This document shows, piece after piece, positions 45,425 to 57,604 of a DNA stretch of 64,000 nt. This DNA comes from Leptospira harrisiae. GTDB taxonomy: Bacteria; Spirochaetota; Leptospiria; Leptospirales; Leptospiraceae. The translations under genes and the position numbers were made by a program. The notes under the pieces are model-generated. The model had not been told where the DNA came from. It worked only from the letters and a program-made list of their open reading frames with translations, and did not search any database. Each line of letters starts with the position of its first letter. Position 1 is the first letter of the stretch. The DNA is taken from positions 248,001 to 312,000 of the forward strand of contig NZ_NPDX01000001.1 in assembly GCF_002811945.1 (NCBI RefSeq). Reading direction: 5' to 3'.

Positions 45425-46426
45425 ATGAAGCATTACGACGTATTCGGCGTAGGGAACGCCCTGGTAGATATTATTGCCTTTATCGATCCCAATTTTTTAC
45501 AAAAACAAAATATCACTAAGGGTGTAATGACACTAGTCGATGAAACCAGACAAGGTCAAATTCTTGCTGATCTCCACGATGAAAAGAAGGAACTTCGTTC
45601 CGGTGGAAGCGCCGCAAACACAATGATCGCCATTGCAAACTCTGGTGGAACTTGTTGTTATACGGGAAAAGTGACTCATGATACGTATGGTGAATTTTAT
45701 AAAAAAGATATGGAAGATGCAGGTGTTTTATTTGAAACAACTCCCGATTCCAAAAGCCATACTGGCACTTGTGTTGTATTAACTACACCTGATGCCGAAC
45801 GCACTATGTTAACCAATCTTGCGATCTCAACATCACTCGGACCAAATGATATTGACGTAAACAATCTAAAAAACAGCAAATTTGTTTATGTAGAAGGTTA
45901 TCTTTGGGACGGAGATTCTACAAAAAAAGCAAGCGAACTAACTATGAAAGTTGCTAAGGAAAACAATGTAAAGGTTTCCTTTACTTACAGTGATCCGTTT
46001 TGTGTGAATCGTTCTAAGGATGAATTTATCCACCTAACAAAAGAATATGTTGATGTTGTTTTCTGTAACACGGAAGAAGGGTTGGCACTAAGTGGGGCCA
46101 ATACTGCAGAAGAAGCTGTAAAGTTTATTTCCAATCTTTGTCCTTTGGTCTTTATGACCGCAGGAAAAGATGGTGCTTACGTTGCAGAAAATGGAAAAAT
46201 TACATTAGTTCCTGGATTTCCTGTAAAACCAATTGATACAACGGGAGCTGGGGATGCATTTGCTGCAGGAGTTTTGTATGGATTGACCCAAGGTTATTCA
46301 TCACAAAAATCAGCTCGTTGGGGTAATTATGTTGCTTCTCGCATTGTTTGTGAAGTTGGGCCGCGTTTGTCTGTTCGCCTAATGGGAAGACAAGACGAAA
46401 TTTTGGATGGGTTCAAAGACAAATAG
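45425..46426 (+). CDS. PfkB-family adenosine kinase-like sugar/nucleoside kinase
   Basis: A 333-aa ribokinase-fold kinase. The N-terminal VFGVGNALVDIIA and SGGSAANTM blocks and the C-terminal DTTGAGDAFAAGVLYG (anion hole and catalytic aspartate) are diagnostic of PfkB. The overall pattern, including TNLAISTSLGP and FCNTEEGLALSG, is that of the adenosine kinase branch. A purine-salvage role fits but ribokinase-type activity cannot be excluded. It is divergent from the TonB receptor with 82 bp between the starts. Confidence 0.85.
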   Translation: MKHYDVFGVGNALVDIIAFIDPNFLQKQNITKGVMTLVDETRQGQILADLHDEKKELRSGGSAANTMIAIANSGGTCCYTGKVTHDTYGEFYKKDMEDAGVLFETTPDSKSHTGTCVVLTTPDAERTMLTNLAISTSLGPNDIDVNNLKNSKFVYVEGYLWDGDSTKKASELTMKVAKENNVKVSFTYSDPFCVNRSKDEFIHLTKEYVDVVFCNTEEGLALSGANTAEEAVKFISNLCPLVFMTAGKDGAYVAENGKITLVPGFPVKPIDTTGAGDAFAAGVLYGLTQGYSSQKSARWGNYVASRIVCEVGPRLSVRLMGRQDEILDGFKDK

Positions 46427-46428
46427 GA

Positions 46429-46827
46429 TTATCGATTTTTTTTTGAATCTTCCCAAAGGGTTTTGATTTTATCAGCGATTTCAAGAGGAGCAAATGGTTT
46501 TTCAATCACGCCGATGCCACCTCGTCGCTGGTATTCCAAAATTTCATTTTTTAAAACACGAGAAGTTATGAAGGCAACAGGAATCTCTTTGGTTTCTGGA
46601 AAAATTTTTAATTCTTCAATGAGTTCCATTCCATTCATTCCAGGCATCAATACATCTAATAAAATCAAATCAGGTTGTAGGATAATTGCTTTTTGTAATC
46701 CCTCTGGCCCAGTTTTTGCGAAACTAATCTGATAATTTGAATTAAATTCCAATGCGATCCGAAGGATTTCTACAATATCTTCTTCATCTTCAACAATTAA
46801 CACATGTTTTAGTTTAGAATCGGTCAT
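46429..46827 (-). CDS. Single-domain response regulator
   Basis: A 132-aa receiver domain only. The acidic pocket is E13/D14, the phospho-acceptor D58 (LILLDVLMPGMNG), and the conserved lysine is in EKPFAP near residue 110. There is no output domain, so it acts by protein contact or phosphorelay. The ATG overlaps the stop of the histidine kinase gene by 4 bp, marking the two as a pair. It converges with the adenosine kinase gene. Confidence 0.9.
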   Translation of the reverse strand: MTDSKLKHVLIVEDEEDIVEILRIALEFNSNYQISFAKTGPEGLQKAIILQPDLILLDVLMPGMNGMELIEELKIFPETKEIPVAFITSRVLKNEILEYQRRGGIGVIEKPFAPLEIADKIKTLWEDSKKNR

Positions 46828-48335
46828 TGATTATATCCTGTTGGAATTGATCCTGGTTTGATAATAGGAAATTCAATTGTAAAAACGGTTCCATTATCAT
46901 CGGAAGTAAAAAATATTTTCCCCTTCATTGCTTCCACAAACCCTTTGGTGATGGAGAGTCCAAGACCAGAGCCTCCCACTAATTTATCTTTAGGTGGTGC
47001 CCCTTGAGCAAACCTATGAAAAAGTCTAGGTGCAAAATTGGGATCAATTCCTGGGCCGTTATCTTTAATTAGTATTTGTGCATATGTGTCTGAAGGGACT
47101 ACCGTAATATACACTTCAGAAAACTTAGGAGTATATTTCACAGCATTCGATATTAGATTGGTGATACAGTGATTTAGTCTATCTTCATCCACGTAAACAG
47201 TAGTGGAAGGAAAGTTTTGATCATAGTTGAGTAGTACATGGTATTGTTCAGCAAAAGTTCTCATTCCATCAACGGAACTTTGTAGAATTTCTTCTAAACG
47301 GTAGGTTCTAAATTTAAAATTAATATTTCCTGAGTCCAAAGCTTCGATATCAAGTAAGTCAGTTACAAAACGTACTAATCTTTGCGTATTTTTTCTGCAG
47401 ATATTCAAAAGAGATTTTGTTTGGTTGGAAAGTTCTCCTGCCACACCCGCAAGTAATAAATCAATTGATCCTTTAATTGATGTTAAAGGAGTTCTTAATT
47501 CGTGGCTTACCAAACTAATGAATTCATTTTTTAAGGCTTCTGCTTTTTTTCTTTCTGTGATATTTCGGACAATCGCAAGAACATCATCATCACCCGTTTT
47601 TGTAAACCTTGCTTCAAAATATTTTTCTCCGTCGTAGTCTTCAATTGAATATTCGTAGTTCTTAGTTACACCAGAATCTAAAACTTGTTCTAATATAGAT
47701 TCAATTTCAGAAAGTTTTTTTGTTGGGAAAAGATTTTCTATACGAGTGAATCTTATTCTTCCTTCATGAAGAGAATCCCAACCTTTAAAATCTGGAAATT
47801 CTTTATGATCAATGACAGTTCCGTCTTTTCTTATTCCGTATAATTTGTCTGGAAGGGAACTTAGAATAGCTTTGTTTTTGTTTAATACTTGGCTGTAATT
47901 GTCCTTCGCATTTTTTTCTGAAGTGATTTCGGTGGCAATGAGAATGGTAAAATTTTCCTGAGGAAAAACTTGTGTCGCAAACCATCCTTTGGATTCCAAA
48001 AAGAATTCATCCGACCGGAATGTTTCCTTATTTTTGATGGCATGGATTAATTTTTTTCCAAAATCTGTTTCGTCCAGGTTCGGAAACAGATTCCAAATGT
48101 TTTGCCCTAACATCTGACTGGCGGATTTTTCCACCATACCCTCTGCTGTAGAGTTCACATAGGTATAATTTAGGTCCTGATCCAAAACGAAAACGGCATT
48201 GGCAGGTGTTTCCAGGATTTTGTCGAGGTATTGGGGGACAAATTTGTGCCAATTCTGTTGCAGAAGTTGCTTTGCATCAAAAAAGCTGTCTTCATCCTTG
48301 AAAAAGCTTTTGATTTTTTCCAGAAATTCATTCAT
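46824..48335 (-). CDS. Cytoplasmic PAS-PAS histidine kinase
   Basis: A 503-aa kinase without membrane segments. PAS domains are at about 35-140 and 150-265, followed by HisKA with H278 (LVSHELRTPLTS) and HATPase_c with NLISNAVKY, DNGPGID and GGSGLGLSI. Cytoplasmic location means an internal signal such as redox, gas or a small ligand. It overlaps the receiver gene by 4 bp, and is divergent from the ABC exporter operon at 48368 across 32 bp, so the two may share regulatory DNA. Confidence 0.9.
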   Translation of the reverse strand: MNEFLEKIKSFFKDEDSFFDAKQLLQQNWHKFVPQYLDKILETPANAVFVLDQDLNYTYVNSTAEGMVEKSASQMLGQNIWNLFPNLDETDFGKKLIHAIKNKETFRSDEFFLESKGWFATQVFPQENFTILIATEITSEKNAKDNYSQVLNKNKAILSSLPDKLYGIRKDGTVIDHKEFPDFKGWDSLHEGRIRFTRIENLFPTKKLSEIESILEQVLDSGVTKNYEYSIEDYDGEKYFEARFTKTGDDDVLAIVRNITERKKAEALKNEFISLVSHELRTPLTSIKGSIDLLLAGVAGELSNQTKSLLNICRKNTQRLVRFVTDLLDIEALDSGNINFKFRTYRLEEILQSSVDGMRTFAEQYHVLLNYDQNFPSTTVYVDEDRLNHCITNLISNAVKYTPKFSEVYITVVPSDTYAQILIKDNGPGIDPNFAPRLFHRFAQGAPPKDKLVGGSGLGLSITKGFVEAMKGKIFFTSDDNGTVFTIEFPIIKPGSIPTGYNQ

Positions 48336-48367
48336 AGGTGCAGGTATACGAAAACTAAACCAGAGTT

Positions 48368-49297
48368 ATGATTCAAGTCAGCAATTTATCAAAATTTTAC
48401 GGCGAAAAACGAGCCATCTCAGGGCTTAATTTCAAATTAGAAAAGGGCGAAATTGTGGGTCTTTTGGGGCTCAACGGCGCCGGGAAAACCACTACAATTC
48501 GAATCCTGACAGGGTATTTAATTCCCAGTGCAGGAGATGCTTCAATCGACGGAAAGTCCATCTTTGACTTTCCATTGGAAGCAAAACAGAAAATAGGTTA
48601 TTTACCCGAAACTCCTCCGCTCTATGAAGATATGACCATCACAGAATACCTTCAGTTTGTTGGTAGGATCAAAAAAATCGATGAAACGAAACTTGTTTCT
48701 GAAATTGAAAAGGTTCTTTTAAAAACTAACATTACATCTGTTAAAGATAAGTTAATTGGAACTTTATCTTTAGGTTATAGGAAAAGAGTGGGTATCGCCC
48801 AAGCAATCCTCGGAGATCCTGAAATAGTGATTATGGACGAGCCAATTTCAGGTCTTGATCCAAAACAAATTGTAGAGATCCGTAATTTAATCAGGAGTCT
48901 TGCTGGAGATCATACAGTTTTGATTTCCAGTCATATCTTAACTGAGATCTATAAAACTTGTGATAAGTTTTTATTTTTACATAAAGGAAGTTTAAAACAG
49001 GAACTTTCTCTATCAAGGTTAGAAGAAGAAATGAATCGACTTGCTGGATGGGAAGTTGGATTATCTGGAAAGGTCGCCTCTGAACTTCATACATTCGTGA
49101 AATCGGTAATAGGTGAAACAGATACTGTCACTGAACTCGGAACCAACAAAGAAGAAATTCAGTTTTTGGTTCGCACAACGAATCCAAAACAATTCAAAGA
49201 ATCTTTGTTTTCCAAAGCTTTAGCTAGTGGAATACAAATTGAGTCTTTAAAAAAACAAGAAGTGTCATTAGAACAGATTTTTATGGAGAAGATATGA
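48368..49297 (+). CDS. ABC transporter ATP-binding protein, GldA-like
   Basis: Nucleotide-binding subunit, 309 aa. Walker A GLNGAGKT at 34-41, signature [10 protein letters not shown] near 136 and Walker B IVIMDEP near 156 are intact. The C-terminal 90 residues are the extension seen in ABC-2/drug-export and GldA ATPases. Order and overlaps with the next three genes (4-bp overlap with the permease) match the gldA-gldFG cassette of Bacteroidota. Here the cargo is unknown. Confidence 0.88.
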   Translation: MIQVSNLSKFYGEKRAISGLNFKLEKGEIVGLLGLNGAGKTTTIRILTGYLIPSAGDASIDGKSIFDFPLEAKQKIGYLPETPPLYEDMTITEYLQFVGRIKKIDETKLVSEIEKVLLKTNITSVKDKLIGTLSLGYRKRVGIAQAILGDPEIVIMDEPISGLDPKQIVEIRNLIRSLAGDHTVLISSHILTEIYKTCDKFLFLHKGSLKQELSLSRLEEEMNRLAGWEVGLSGKVASELHTFVKSVIGETDTVTELGTNKEEIQFLVRTTNPKQFKESLFSKALASGIQIESLKKQEVSLEQIFMEKI

Positions 49298-50025
49298 ACT
49301 GGCAAACCGCTGTTTGGATCTATAAAAAAGAATTACGATTATTTTTTGGAACTTATATGGGGCCTTTGGTTCTGGGAGGAACTGCATTTCTGAATGCACT
49401 CTTCGTGATGATTCTAAATTTTAACGGAACTGCAAATTATGAAATTGCAACTTACATCACTTTCATTTCCTTTATGACAACAATTCTTATTGCAATGGTA
49501 ATTATTTCTATGGGATCCATTGTAGAAGAAAGAAACAAAGGAACTTTGGAATTACTATTTACATCTCCTGTTACAGATTTGGAGATTGTGTTTGGTAAGT
49601 TTCTTTTTGGTGTTACAGTTTGTGGGATCATTACCATCTTTATCAATGGACTCTTTCCATTGTTATTATACTCATTTTGGAAAGCTCCGTTTTACATGGT
49701 AGCCTCTGGAAGTGTCGGTGTGTTTTTGTTAGGTGTATTCACTTTTACAATTGGTATGTTTGGATCAAGCCTCGGCAAAAACCAAATGATTTCACTACTG
49801 ATTTCAGTTTTAATCATTTTGACTCTTTGGGTTGTGGGATATTTTTCACATCTTTTCCAAGCAACAACGAGAAAGGTACTTTTCCATTTGCATATTTTTT
49901 CTCATTTTGCTGCTTTTGCAAAAGGTGTTGTACCTCTGACAGGCATTGTATTTTTCCTTAGCGGAACATTTTTGTTCTTATATCTTACCGTAAAGGTCTT
50001 GGAATCCAGGAGATGGAGGGGATAG
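49294..50025 (+). CDS. ABC-2 permease, GldF-like
   Basis: A 243-aa membrane subunit with six hydrophobic segments. The [20 protein letters not shown] motif (about 68-87) is diagnostic for ABC-2 permeases of the GldF/NosY group. It overlaps the ATPase gene by 4 bp and is followed after 3 bp by the GldG-like gene. With its neighbours it should form one membrane complex. Confidence 0.88.
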   Translation: MNWQTAVWIYKKELRLFFGTYMGPLVLGGTAFLNALFVMILNFNGTANYEIATYITFISFMTTILIAMVIISMGSIVEERNKGTLELLFTSPVTDLEIVFGKFLFGVTVCGIITIFINGLFPLLLYSFWKAPFYMVASGSVGVFLLGVFTFTIGMFGSSLGKNQMISLLISVLIILTLWVVGYFSHLFQATTRKVLFHLHIFSHFAAFAKGVVPLTGIVFFLSGTFLFLYLTVKVLESRRWRG

Positions 50026-50028
50026 ACC

Positions 50029-51900
50029 ATGTTTTTAACCGCAGATAGAATTTTACCATTTGTAAGTTTACTTTCTCTTTTCGCTTATTTCTTGTTTGAT
50101 GGGATGGTTGTAGATCCCAAAAGAAGAATTATTTTTTTTGGTGTAATCTTTTTATTCTTAGCCTCTGATACCATCGTTCGGGCTTTTTCTAAAGGATTAC
50201 GGAAAGAAGACCAAAATCGTTATATTGCTGCTGGCTTTGGGATTGGCGCATTTTTATTATCTGTTTTGCGCGATTTTTTGGATTTAAAACCAGTTGCTGG
50301 GTTTAATGAAGAAGTCAGTGCGATTCCTAAAGTAAGAGAATTTCTTTTGCTCTGTGTGGTTCTGTTGTCGATTGTATTTCTCCTCCAAATCATATTACTT
50401 GAGATAGGGAAGTCATCACTAGAAGCACAAAGTAATTTAGCTAAATCAAAAAGTTCTCTATTACAAAATGCTGTATTAGGTTTTTTATTTGTTCTTCCTA
50501 TTTTAGTTGCTGTTAACTATTTTGCGATCAAACGAAATTATAACTTTGATTTGAGTAGCCAGGGAAAATTTTCTCTTTCCCAAATCTCTAGAAATCTAAT
50601 CAAACCTATCACTAAAGATGTTACGATCACTGCATTTTATCCTCGTCCTTTGGAAGCTGATGGACCAGCAAACGGTGATAAGTTGGCTGCATTTGCCCTC
50701 ACGCGAGTCCGACCTGATATTGAAATTCTATTGGACCAAATTAAAGCAGAAAACTCACATATAACGGTTCAGTTCATTAATGCCGATGTGGAAGTAGATT
50801 TGTTGAAAGAGTTTGGACAGGTATCCAATGGAACTATTTTTGTTCGTTCCCAGAAACAATCCTTACTTACATCAGGAACTCCATTTGCAGAAGAAAGAGT
50901 GATTGCCAAAGAAACAAAGGATTTGGAAGACCTGGAACGTAAGTTAGTGGGTGCGCTTCTCAATGTCACTACCGAACAGAAAAAAGTTTATTTTACCGTT
51001 TCTAACGGGGAAAGATACGGAATGTCTTTCAAAGCTCTTCCGAATGAACAAGTAAACCGGTTTGTTTCTTCTTTACAGTTTTTAAATTTTAAAGTTTCAG
51101 AACTCGGATTTGCACAAGGTTGGCCATCCAAATTACCAGACGATGCTGAAATGTTGGTTGTTCTTGGGCCAACTGTGCCTTTTTCAAAAGAAGCAAAAGA
51201 AGAACTGACTAAATTTGTTTTAGAAAAAAATGGAAAACTTCTTATCACGATGGAACCGCAAGGGAACGAAGATTTTAGTTGGTTACTAACAAAAGCAGGT
51301 CTTAAATTTAAATCCTCTCAATTAATTGAAAGAGAAGAAAAACCTGGGTTCGTTGTCGCAAAACGTTTTCCTGACAACAGACTCACCGATTTACTTCAGA
51401 AAAAAGATATGGGAATTTTATTTCCTTACGGTGGTTACTTGGAATCGGATGCAACCATCCCATCTCCTTATTCATTGAAGTCAGAAACATTATTAGAGTC
51501 TGGTTTTGAAGCTTATTCTGATGATAACAAAAACGGAAAGTTGGATTCAAACGAAAAACGTGAAAGTAAAATTCTCTCTATCGTACTGACACCTATGTCT
51601 TTAACCAATGACAAAGCAGGAAAGATTATTTTACACACAGGTACTTCTTGGATTACGGATCAGTTCATTCCGTATGCGATGAACTCACAGTTTTCAACTG
51701 TTTCGATCACTGGACTATTCCAAGATACGGCAGTTGCCGAAATCCCACTTAAAAAAGAAGAATTAGATACTATTTCTCTTTCCGACAATCAAAAGTTAGT
51801 TGCTTGGGTGATTGGAGTGTTTTTATTTCCAGGATTCATTTTAGCAGTGGGATCTTACTTTGTATATTCAAGACGAAAAAGTTCTATGATTGAAGTATGA
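50029..51900 (+). CDS. GldG-like ABC auxiliary protein, 623 aa
   Basis: Two or three N-terminal helices plus another at about 145-165 precede a large extracytoplasmic domain (about 170-590). The typical start of that domain, YNFDLSSQGKFSLSQISRN, and a mid-domain GP-rich stretch (MLVVLGPTVPFSKEAKEEL) are as in Gld-type auxiliary domains (ABC_transp_aux). A C-terminal helix at about 594-615 ends in basic residues. Located between the GldF-like permease and a DUF4340 gene. Confidence 0.85.
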   Translation: MFLTADRILPFVSLLSLFAYFLFDGMVVDPKRRIIFFGVIFLFLASDTIVRAFSKGLRKEDQNRYIAAGFGIGAFLLSVLRDFLDLKPVAGFNEEVSAIPKVREFLLLCVVLLSIVFLLQIILLEIGKSSLEAQSNLAKSKSSLLQNAVLGFLFVLPILVAVNYFAIKRNYNFDLSSQGKFSLSQISRNLIKPITKDVTITAFYPRPLEADGPANGDKLAAFALTRVRPDIEILLDQIKAENSHITVQFINADVEVDLLKEFGQVSNGTIFVRSQKQSLLTSGTPFAEERVIAKETKDLEDLERKLVGALLNVTTEQKKVYFTVSNGERYGMSFKALPNEQVNRFVSSLQFLNFKVSELGFAQGWPSKLPDDAEMLVVLGPTVPFSKEAKEELTKFVLEKNGKLLITMEPQGNEDFSWLLTKAGLKFKSSQLIEREEKPGFVVAKRFPDNRLTDLLQKKDMGILFPYGGYLESDATIPSPYSLKSETLLESGFEAYSDDNKNGKLDSNEKRESKILSIVLTPMSLTNDKAGKIILHTGTSWITDQFIPYAMNSQFSTVSITGLFQDTAVAEIPLKKEELDTISLSDNQKLVAWVIGVFLFPGFILAVGSYFVYSRRKSSMIEV

Positions 51901-52970
51901 AACAGAAAATTAGTTTAGTAGTCGTTGCCTTTATTGGATTGTTTTTACTTTTTTACTGGATGGAAGACCATCCAGAGAATATTTCTGAAACCAATTTTTG
52001 GAAAGAAGATTGGAAATCCATTCAATACATACCGCCGAAACCGGATTGGTGTGGTGTTATGGAACCAAAGTTTGCAGAAGAAACGATGGTGTTTCGCAAA
52101 ATCCCTCGTGGATGGAACCTAACACCTCTTTATACTGTCAGTTTTTCAAAAGATGGAAAAGATTTTTCTTACGAAGCCAACTACAATGTAAAAAATAGTT
52201 TTTCAGAACTAAGTGTTCTTAAAACGAAGTTGATAGAAAAATCGACTCCCGAAATTCAAAAGTCTTACTGTTTGGGAATGAGTTCTCCATCATTAACTTT
52301 ATCCGAAGAAAATGGAACGGAGATTGAATTTTCAAAAGACAAACAATTGTTTTTTGGGAAAAAAATTGGATCGGATGAAGGACGTGTGTCTGTTTTGGTC
52401 CATGATGAAGTCATAGCTCCATATAACTACTTGATTGAAAAGTTTCGCACACCGAACACTAATTTCCGTGAAAAAATGTATGTTACATTTAATGATGGTT
52501 ATCTGAAAGAGCTTTCATTTACCGGCCAAGTTGTGAATGTAAAGGCAGAAAATCGTGCCAAAAAGAACCAATACAATGTTTATGTAAACGATTGGAGTCG
52601 AACCACTGGTGAACGGATTGTATTGCCACCGGACGTGGGAAACCAATGGGAATCAGTGGTTAAAGGATTAAAAGTAGAATTTTATATCGATGAAACGGGT
52701 GCACCGGCGTTTCCTGAATTGACAACCACACAAGATCCAGAAGCGGTATTGAATGTAACACAATCGGAAGGAATCAAATACCGTCTTTCATTTTATCCTC
52801 TTTGGGAATCCGATTCTGGAAAATGGCGTCCCGTACGTCGGGAATTATTGCCTTATTTTTCTGAATCTATCACTTGGATGAGAGAAGAATCCTTCCAAAA
52901 TTTGGTGAATGCCGTCATGAAAGTGAAAAGTGCTTCCCGGTACGAGCGTCCCAACCAGAAAATCCAATAA
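51897..52970 (+). CDS. DUF4340-type protein of the ABC cassette, 357 aa
   Basis: One N-terminal helix (about 5-20) anchors a periplasmic, beta-rich domain of the type seen as the fourth member of Gld-like ABC cassettes (DUF4340). It overlaps the GldG-like gene by 4 bp (ATGA), so the four genes are one translational unit. The family's role is unknown; in other species it is always beside such exporters. Domain assignment is by layout and weak motif similarity. Confidence 0.7.
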   Translation: MKQKISLVVVAFIGLFLLFYWMEDHPENISETNFWKEDWKSIQYIPPKPDWCGVMEPKFAEETMVFRKIPRGWNLTPLYTVSFSKDGKDFSYEANYNVKNSFSELSVLKTKLIEKSTPEIQKSYCLGMSSPSLTLSEENGTEIEFSKDKQLFFGKKIGSDEGRVSVLVHDEVIAPYNYLIEKFRTPNTNFREKMYVTFNDGYLKELSFTGQVVNVKAENRAKKNQYNVYVNDWSRTTGERIVLPPDVGNQWESVVKGLKVEFYIDETGAPAFPELTTTQDPEAVLNVTQSEGIKYRLSFYPLWESDSGKWRPVRRELLPYFSESITWMREESFQNLVNAVMKVKSASRYERPNQKIQ

Positions 52971-52971
52971 G

Positions 52972-53586
52972 GTGCAAAAAGTTTCTACAGTCGCATCTCG
53001 GATGGAAATGATCCGAGATTTATTCTATTCTCCTATGTCCGCATTCGAATCCTATTATCATAAAACGGATTTGGGTGGTCGCGACTTGTGGTTGGCCCAT
53101 CTCCAACTCATCCTTCTCGCACCTGCGGCCAAGTTTCTTGGAAATTTAATACAAATTCTTTTGTTCAAAGTATCCACTGTGGATGAAGAAACGAAATTAA
53201 CGTACACACAAGGGATGTTCACTTTATTTTTCTTTTATTTAGGGTTCTATGTTTTGGTTAGGTTGGTCGATAGTTTTCGGATGTACCACCAGATGCGTGA
53301 CCGAACAAAAGATTGGGATGGTCCAGAACCTCATGTGTTTATGATTTCTTATCTTCCCTTCAGTGCGACAGCTATCTTTTGGATTTTCCCTGCACCAATC
53401 CCCTTGCTTGCGTTAGGTGTTGGTTTTTTGTATTCCCTACATTTAGCGTATTATTATTTATCACACCGAAGAGAATGGACTTCTTTTGACTTTTTATTTT
53501 TCCTTATGAAAGTAGTTTTGTTTTTTTTGGTTCTTGTTTCGGTTCCTCTATTTATTTACAACCTGGTTAGGACGGTACTCTTTTGA
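52972..53586 (+). CDS. Yip1-like membrane protein, about 204 aa
   Basis: An amphipathic start ([20 protein letters not shown]) is followed by five hydrophobic helices, which is a Yip1-type layout, and is similar in plan to the protein at 6624. GTG 52972 directly after the DUF4340 stop is taken as start; ATG 53002 or 53008 are alternatives. Its stop overlaps the TTG start of mpl by 4 bp. Possibly helps the ABC exporter or envelope assembly; not shown. Confidence 0.65.
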   Translation: MQKVSTVASRMEMIRDLFYSPMSAFESYYHKTDLGGRDLWLAHLQLILLAPAAKFLGNLIQILLFKVSTVDEETKLTYTQGMFTLFFFYLGFYVLVRLVDSFRMYHQMRDRTKDWDGPEPHVFMISYLPFSATAIFWIFPAPIPLLALGVGFLYSLHLAYYYLSHRREWTSFDFLFFLMKVVLFFLVLVSVPLFIYNLVRTVLF

Positions 53587-54977
53587 AAATCTTTTTGGTA
53601 GGCATTGGTGGAATTGCTATGGGTAATTTGGCCTATATGCTAAAAAATCAAGGTCACGATGTATCAGGTTCTGACCAAAATCTTTACCCACCGATGTCTG
53701 ATAAGTTGGTAGAATGGGGTTTGTCACCTAAATCTGGTTATCGTAAAGAAAATGTAAAGGGTGCAGATTTAGTCATCATTGGAAATGCCATCTCACGTGG
53801 GAATCCAGAAGTAGAAGAAGTTCTAAATACAGGAATGGAATACATGAGTATGGCCCAGGCCATCGGGACTTTTTTTCTGAAAAATAAAAAACCCATCGTG
53901 ATCTCTGGAACGCACGGCAAAACAACAACTACCTTTTTAACTCATTGGATTTTAGAATCCATTGGATTAAAACCTGGTCTTTTTGTGGGTGGGATTCGGA
54001 AAGACGGTTTCCCAGGTTTTGCTCTTGGGGAAGGAGATTATTTTGTCATTGAAGGGGATGAATACGATTCTGCTTTCTTTGATAAAAGTTCTAAGTTTTT
54101 ACATTATAGACCATACTATTTAGCAATGAACGCTTTGGATTTTGATCATGCGGATATTTTCGCTGATTTAAATGCTATCAAAACCATGTTCAAACGCCTG
54201 TTAAATTTGGTTCCTGGTCGTGGTAAGGTTTTTTATTGGAAAGGCTCTAGGAACCTTGTGGAAATCACAAAAGATTACAAACATGCTCCTGTAGAATCCT
54301 TTGATTTAGGGGATAAAAACTCCATTTTTAAATATGAAAAAGGTGTTTTATCTGAGATCCGAACCAAAACAAAATTAAAACCATCTTTGATTGGTTCACA
54401 TAACTACCGCAATGTGGAAGTGGCCACTCGTATTTGTTTAGAAATTGCTCCTCAAAAAAGAAAAGAAATTTTAGAAGCTGTGGTTTCTTTCCCTGGTGTC
54501 AAACGAAGGCAAGAAAATCTATTTGTTTCTGATAAGAGTTTACTTGTAGAAGATTTTGCTCACCATCCAGTGGCCATCCAAGAAACGATACGAGCTCACA
54601 AAGAAGCTTATCCTGGATACAAAATCATTTCTCTTTTTGAACCAAGAAGTGCCACTTCACATAGAAATATTTTCCAAGATGACTTTGCCAAATGTTTTAA
54701 AGGAAGTGATGTCAGCATCATTACCGAAGTCTACCAAGTAGATAAGGTAAATAAATCCTTACGTTTGAATGTCAAAAAATTGGTAAAAGACATCTCAAAG
54801 AATACAAAAAAAGACGCTTTGTATGCGAAAGATCCCAAAGAAATTCCTGTCCTTCTAAAAAAGATTCTACCAAAATTCCAAAAAGAAAAAGTAATCATCC
54901 TTGCGATGTCAAATGGTGCCTTTGGTGGAATTTATCCTGAATTAAAATCATTAATCGAATTACGAGAATCTGTATGA
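53583..54977 (+). CDS. mpl: UDP-N-acetylmuramate:L-alanyl-gamma-D-glutamyl-meso-diaminopimelate ligase
   Basis: Mur-ligase-family enzyme for peptidoglycan recycling; attaches recovered tripeptide to UDP-MurNAc. The 464 aa begin [20 protein letters not shown]; the ATP loop is GTHGKTTTT near 113-121. [12 protein letters not shown] and DFAHHP are Mpl/MurC-type blocks, with the [16 protein letters not shown] stretch characteristic of Mpl over MurC. The start is TTG, overlapping the upstream TGA. It overlaps pheS by 4 bp. Confidence 0.92.
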   Translation: MKIFLVGIGGIAMGNLAYMLKNQGHDVSGSDQNLYPPMSDKLVEWGLSPKSGYRKENVKGADLVIIGNAISRGNPEVEEVLNTGMEYMSMAQAIGTFFLKNKKPIVISGTHGKTTTTFLTHWILESIGLKPGLFVGGIRKDGFPGFALGEGDYFVIEGDEYDSAFFDKSSKFLHYRPYYLAMNALDFDHADIFADLNAIKTMFKRLLNLVPGRGKVFYWKGSRNLVEITKDYKHAPVESFDLGDKNSIFKYEKGVLSEIRTKTKLKPSLIGSHNYRNVEVATRICLEIAPQKRKEILEAVVSFPGVKRRQENLFVSDKSLLVEDFAHHPVAIQETIRAHKEAYPGYKIISLFEPRSATSHRNIFQDDFAKCFKGSDVSIITEVYQVDKVNKSLRLNVKKLVKDISKNTKKDALYAKDPKEIPVLLKKILPKFQKEKVIILAMSNGAFGGIYPELKSLIELRESV

Positions 54978-55999
54978 GCCTATCCCAAGAAATCGAAGTT
55001 TTAGTCAAAGAAGCAGAATCTGTTTTATCTTCAGCCGCATCCGAACAAGATTTGGATTCTTTAAAAAACCAATTCATTGGTAAAAAAGGAAAACTCACTT
55101 CTGTTTTAAAAGGTCTTGCTGCTTTGTCCGTGGAAGAGAAAAAAACGGTGGGGAAACAAGCGAACGAAGCACAAAGCCGACTCGAAAGTTTTGTTGAAAC
55201 CAAAAGAACTTCTTTAAAAGAAAGTTTTTATGAAAACAAGTTAGGCCAAGAATTTTTTGATAGTTTGCGACCACTGGCGCCCAAAGAAAGAGGAAGCCTT
55301 CATCCCATTTCTCAAATCCAATATGAAATCGAAGATATCTTTACTTCTATGGGTTTTTCTGTGATGGATGGGCCGGAAGTAGAAACCGATGAAAACAATT
55401 TTGGTGCTCTTAATTTTACCGAAGACCATCCAGCACGTGATATGCAAGATACGTTTTATACGGCCGATGGAAATTTACTCAGAACTCATACTTCCGCCAT
55501 CCAAGTACGTGCCCTTCGCAAATTAAAACCTCCCTTTCGGATCATTGCTCCGGGTCGTGTGTTTCGCTATGAAGAAGTGGATGCCTCTCACGAAAATACG
55601 TTTTACCAAGTAGAAGGGATGGTTGTGGGTGAAAATATTTCAGTGGCTCATTTGATTTATACTATGGAAACACTTCTTTCTCGTGTGTTTCGTAAAGAAA
55701 TCAAAACAAGGCTAAGACCAGGTTACTTTCCGTTTGTGGAACCAGGGTTTGAACTTGATATCAACTGTTTGGTTTGCGGTGGAGATGGTTGTAGTGTATG
55801 CAAACATTCTGGTTGGTTGGAATTACTTCCTTGTGGTCTTGTACATCCCAATGTTTTGGAAGCGGCAGGTCTTGATTCTAAAAAATGGACTGGGTTTGCT
55901 TTTGGTCTTGGCCTTGACCGTCTTGTGATGATGCGTTATGGAATCCATGACATCCGGTATTTCCAATCAGGAAATTTAAGGTTTCTTAAACAGTTTTAG
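54974..55999 (+). CDS. pheS: Phenylalanyl-tRNA synthetase alpha subunit
   Basis: Catalytic subunit of PheRS, 341 aa. It has an N-terminal coiled-coil arm (1-90), the class II motif 2 region [21 protein letters not shown], an [14 protein letters not shown] cysteine motif seen in many bacterial PheS, and motif 3 [18 protein letters not shown]. The partner gene pheT does not follow; a convergent thiolase-like gene does, so pheT must be elsewhere. It closes the ABC-mpl-pheS co-directional run. Confidence 0.95.
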   Translation: MSLSQEIEVLVKEAESVLSSAASEQDLDSLKNQFIGKKGKLTSVLKGLAALSVEEKKTVGKQANEAQSRLESFVETKRTSLKESFYENKLGQEFFDSLRPLAPKERGSLHPISQIQYEIEDIFTSMGFSVMDGPEVETDENNFGALNFTEDHPARDMQDTFYTADGNLLRTHTSAIQVRALRKLKPPFRIIAPGRVFRYEEVDASHENTFYQVEGMVVGENISVAHLIYTMETLLSRVFRKEIKTRLRPGYFPFVEPGFELDINCLVCGGDGCSVCKHSGWLELLPCGLVHPNVLEAAGLDSKKWTGFAFGLGLDRLVMMRYGIHDIRYFQSGNLRFLKQF

Positions 56000-56059
56000 T
56001 ATTGTTAGGCGATTAAGAAACCAAAGGCCAAAGACTTACCATCCTTGGCCATTTTCATT

Positions 56060-57589
<1,530 letters not shown>

Positions 57590-57604
57590 GATGGCTCATT
57601 AGAA

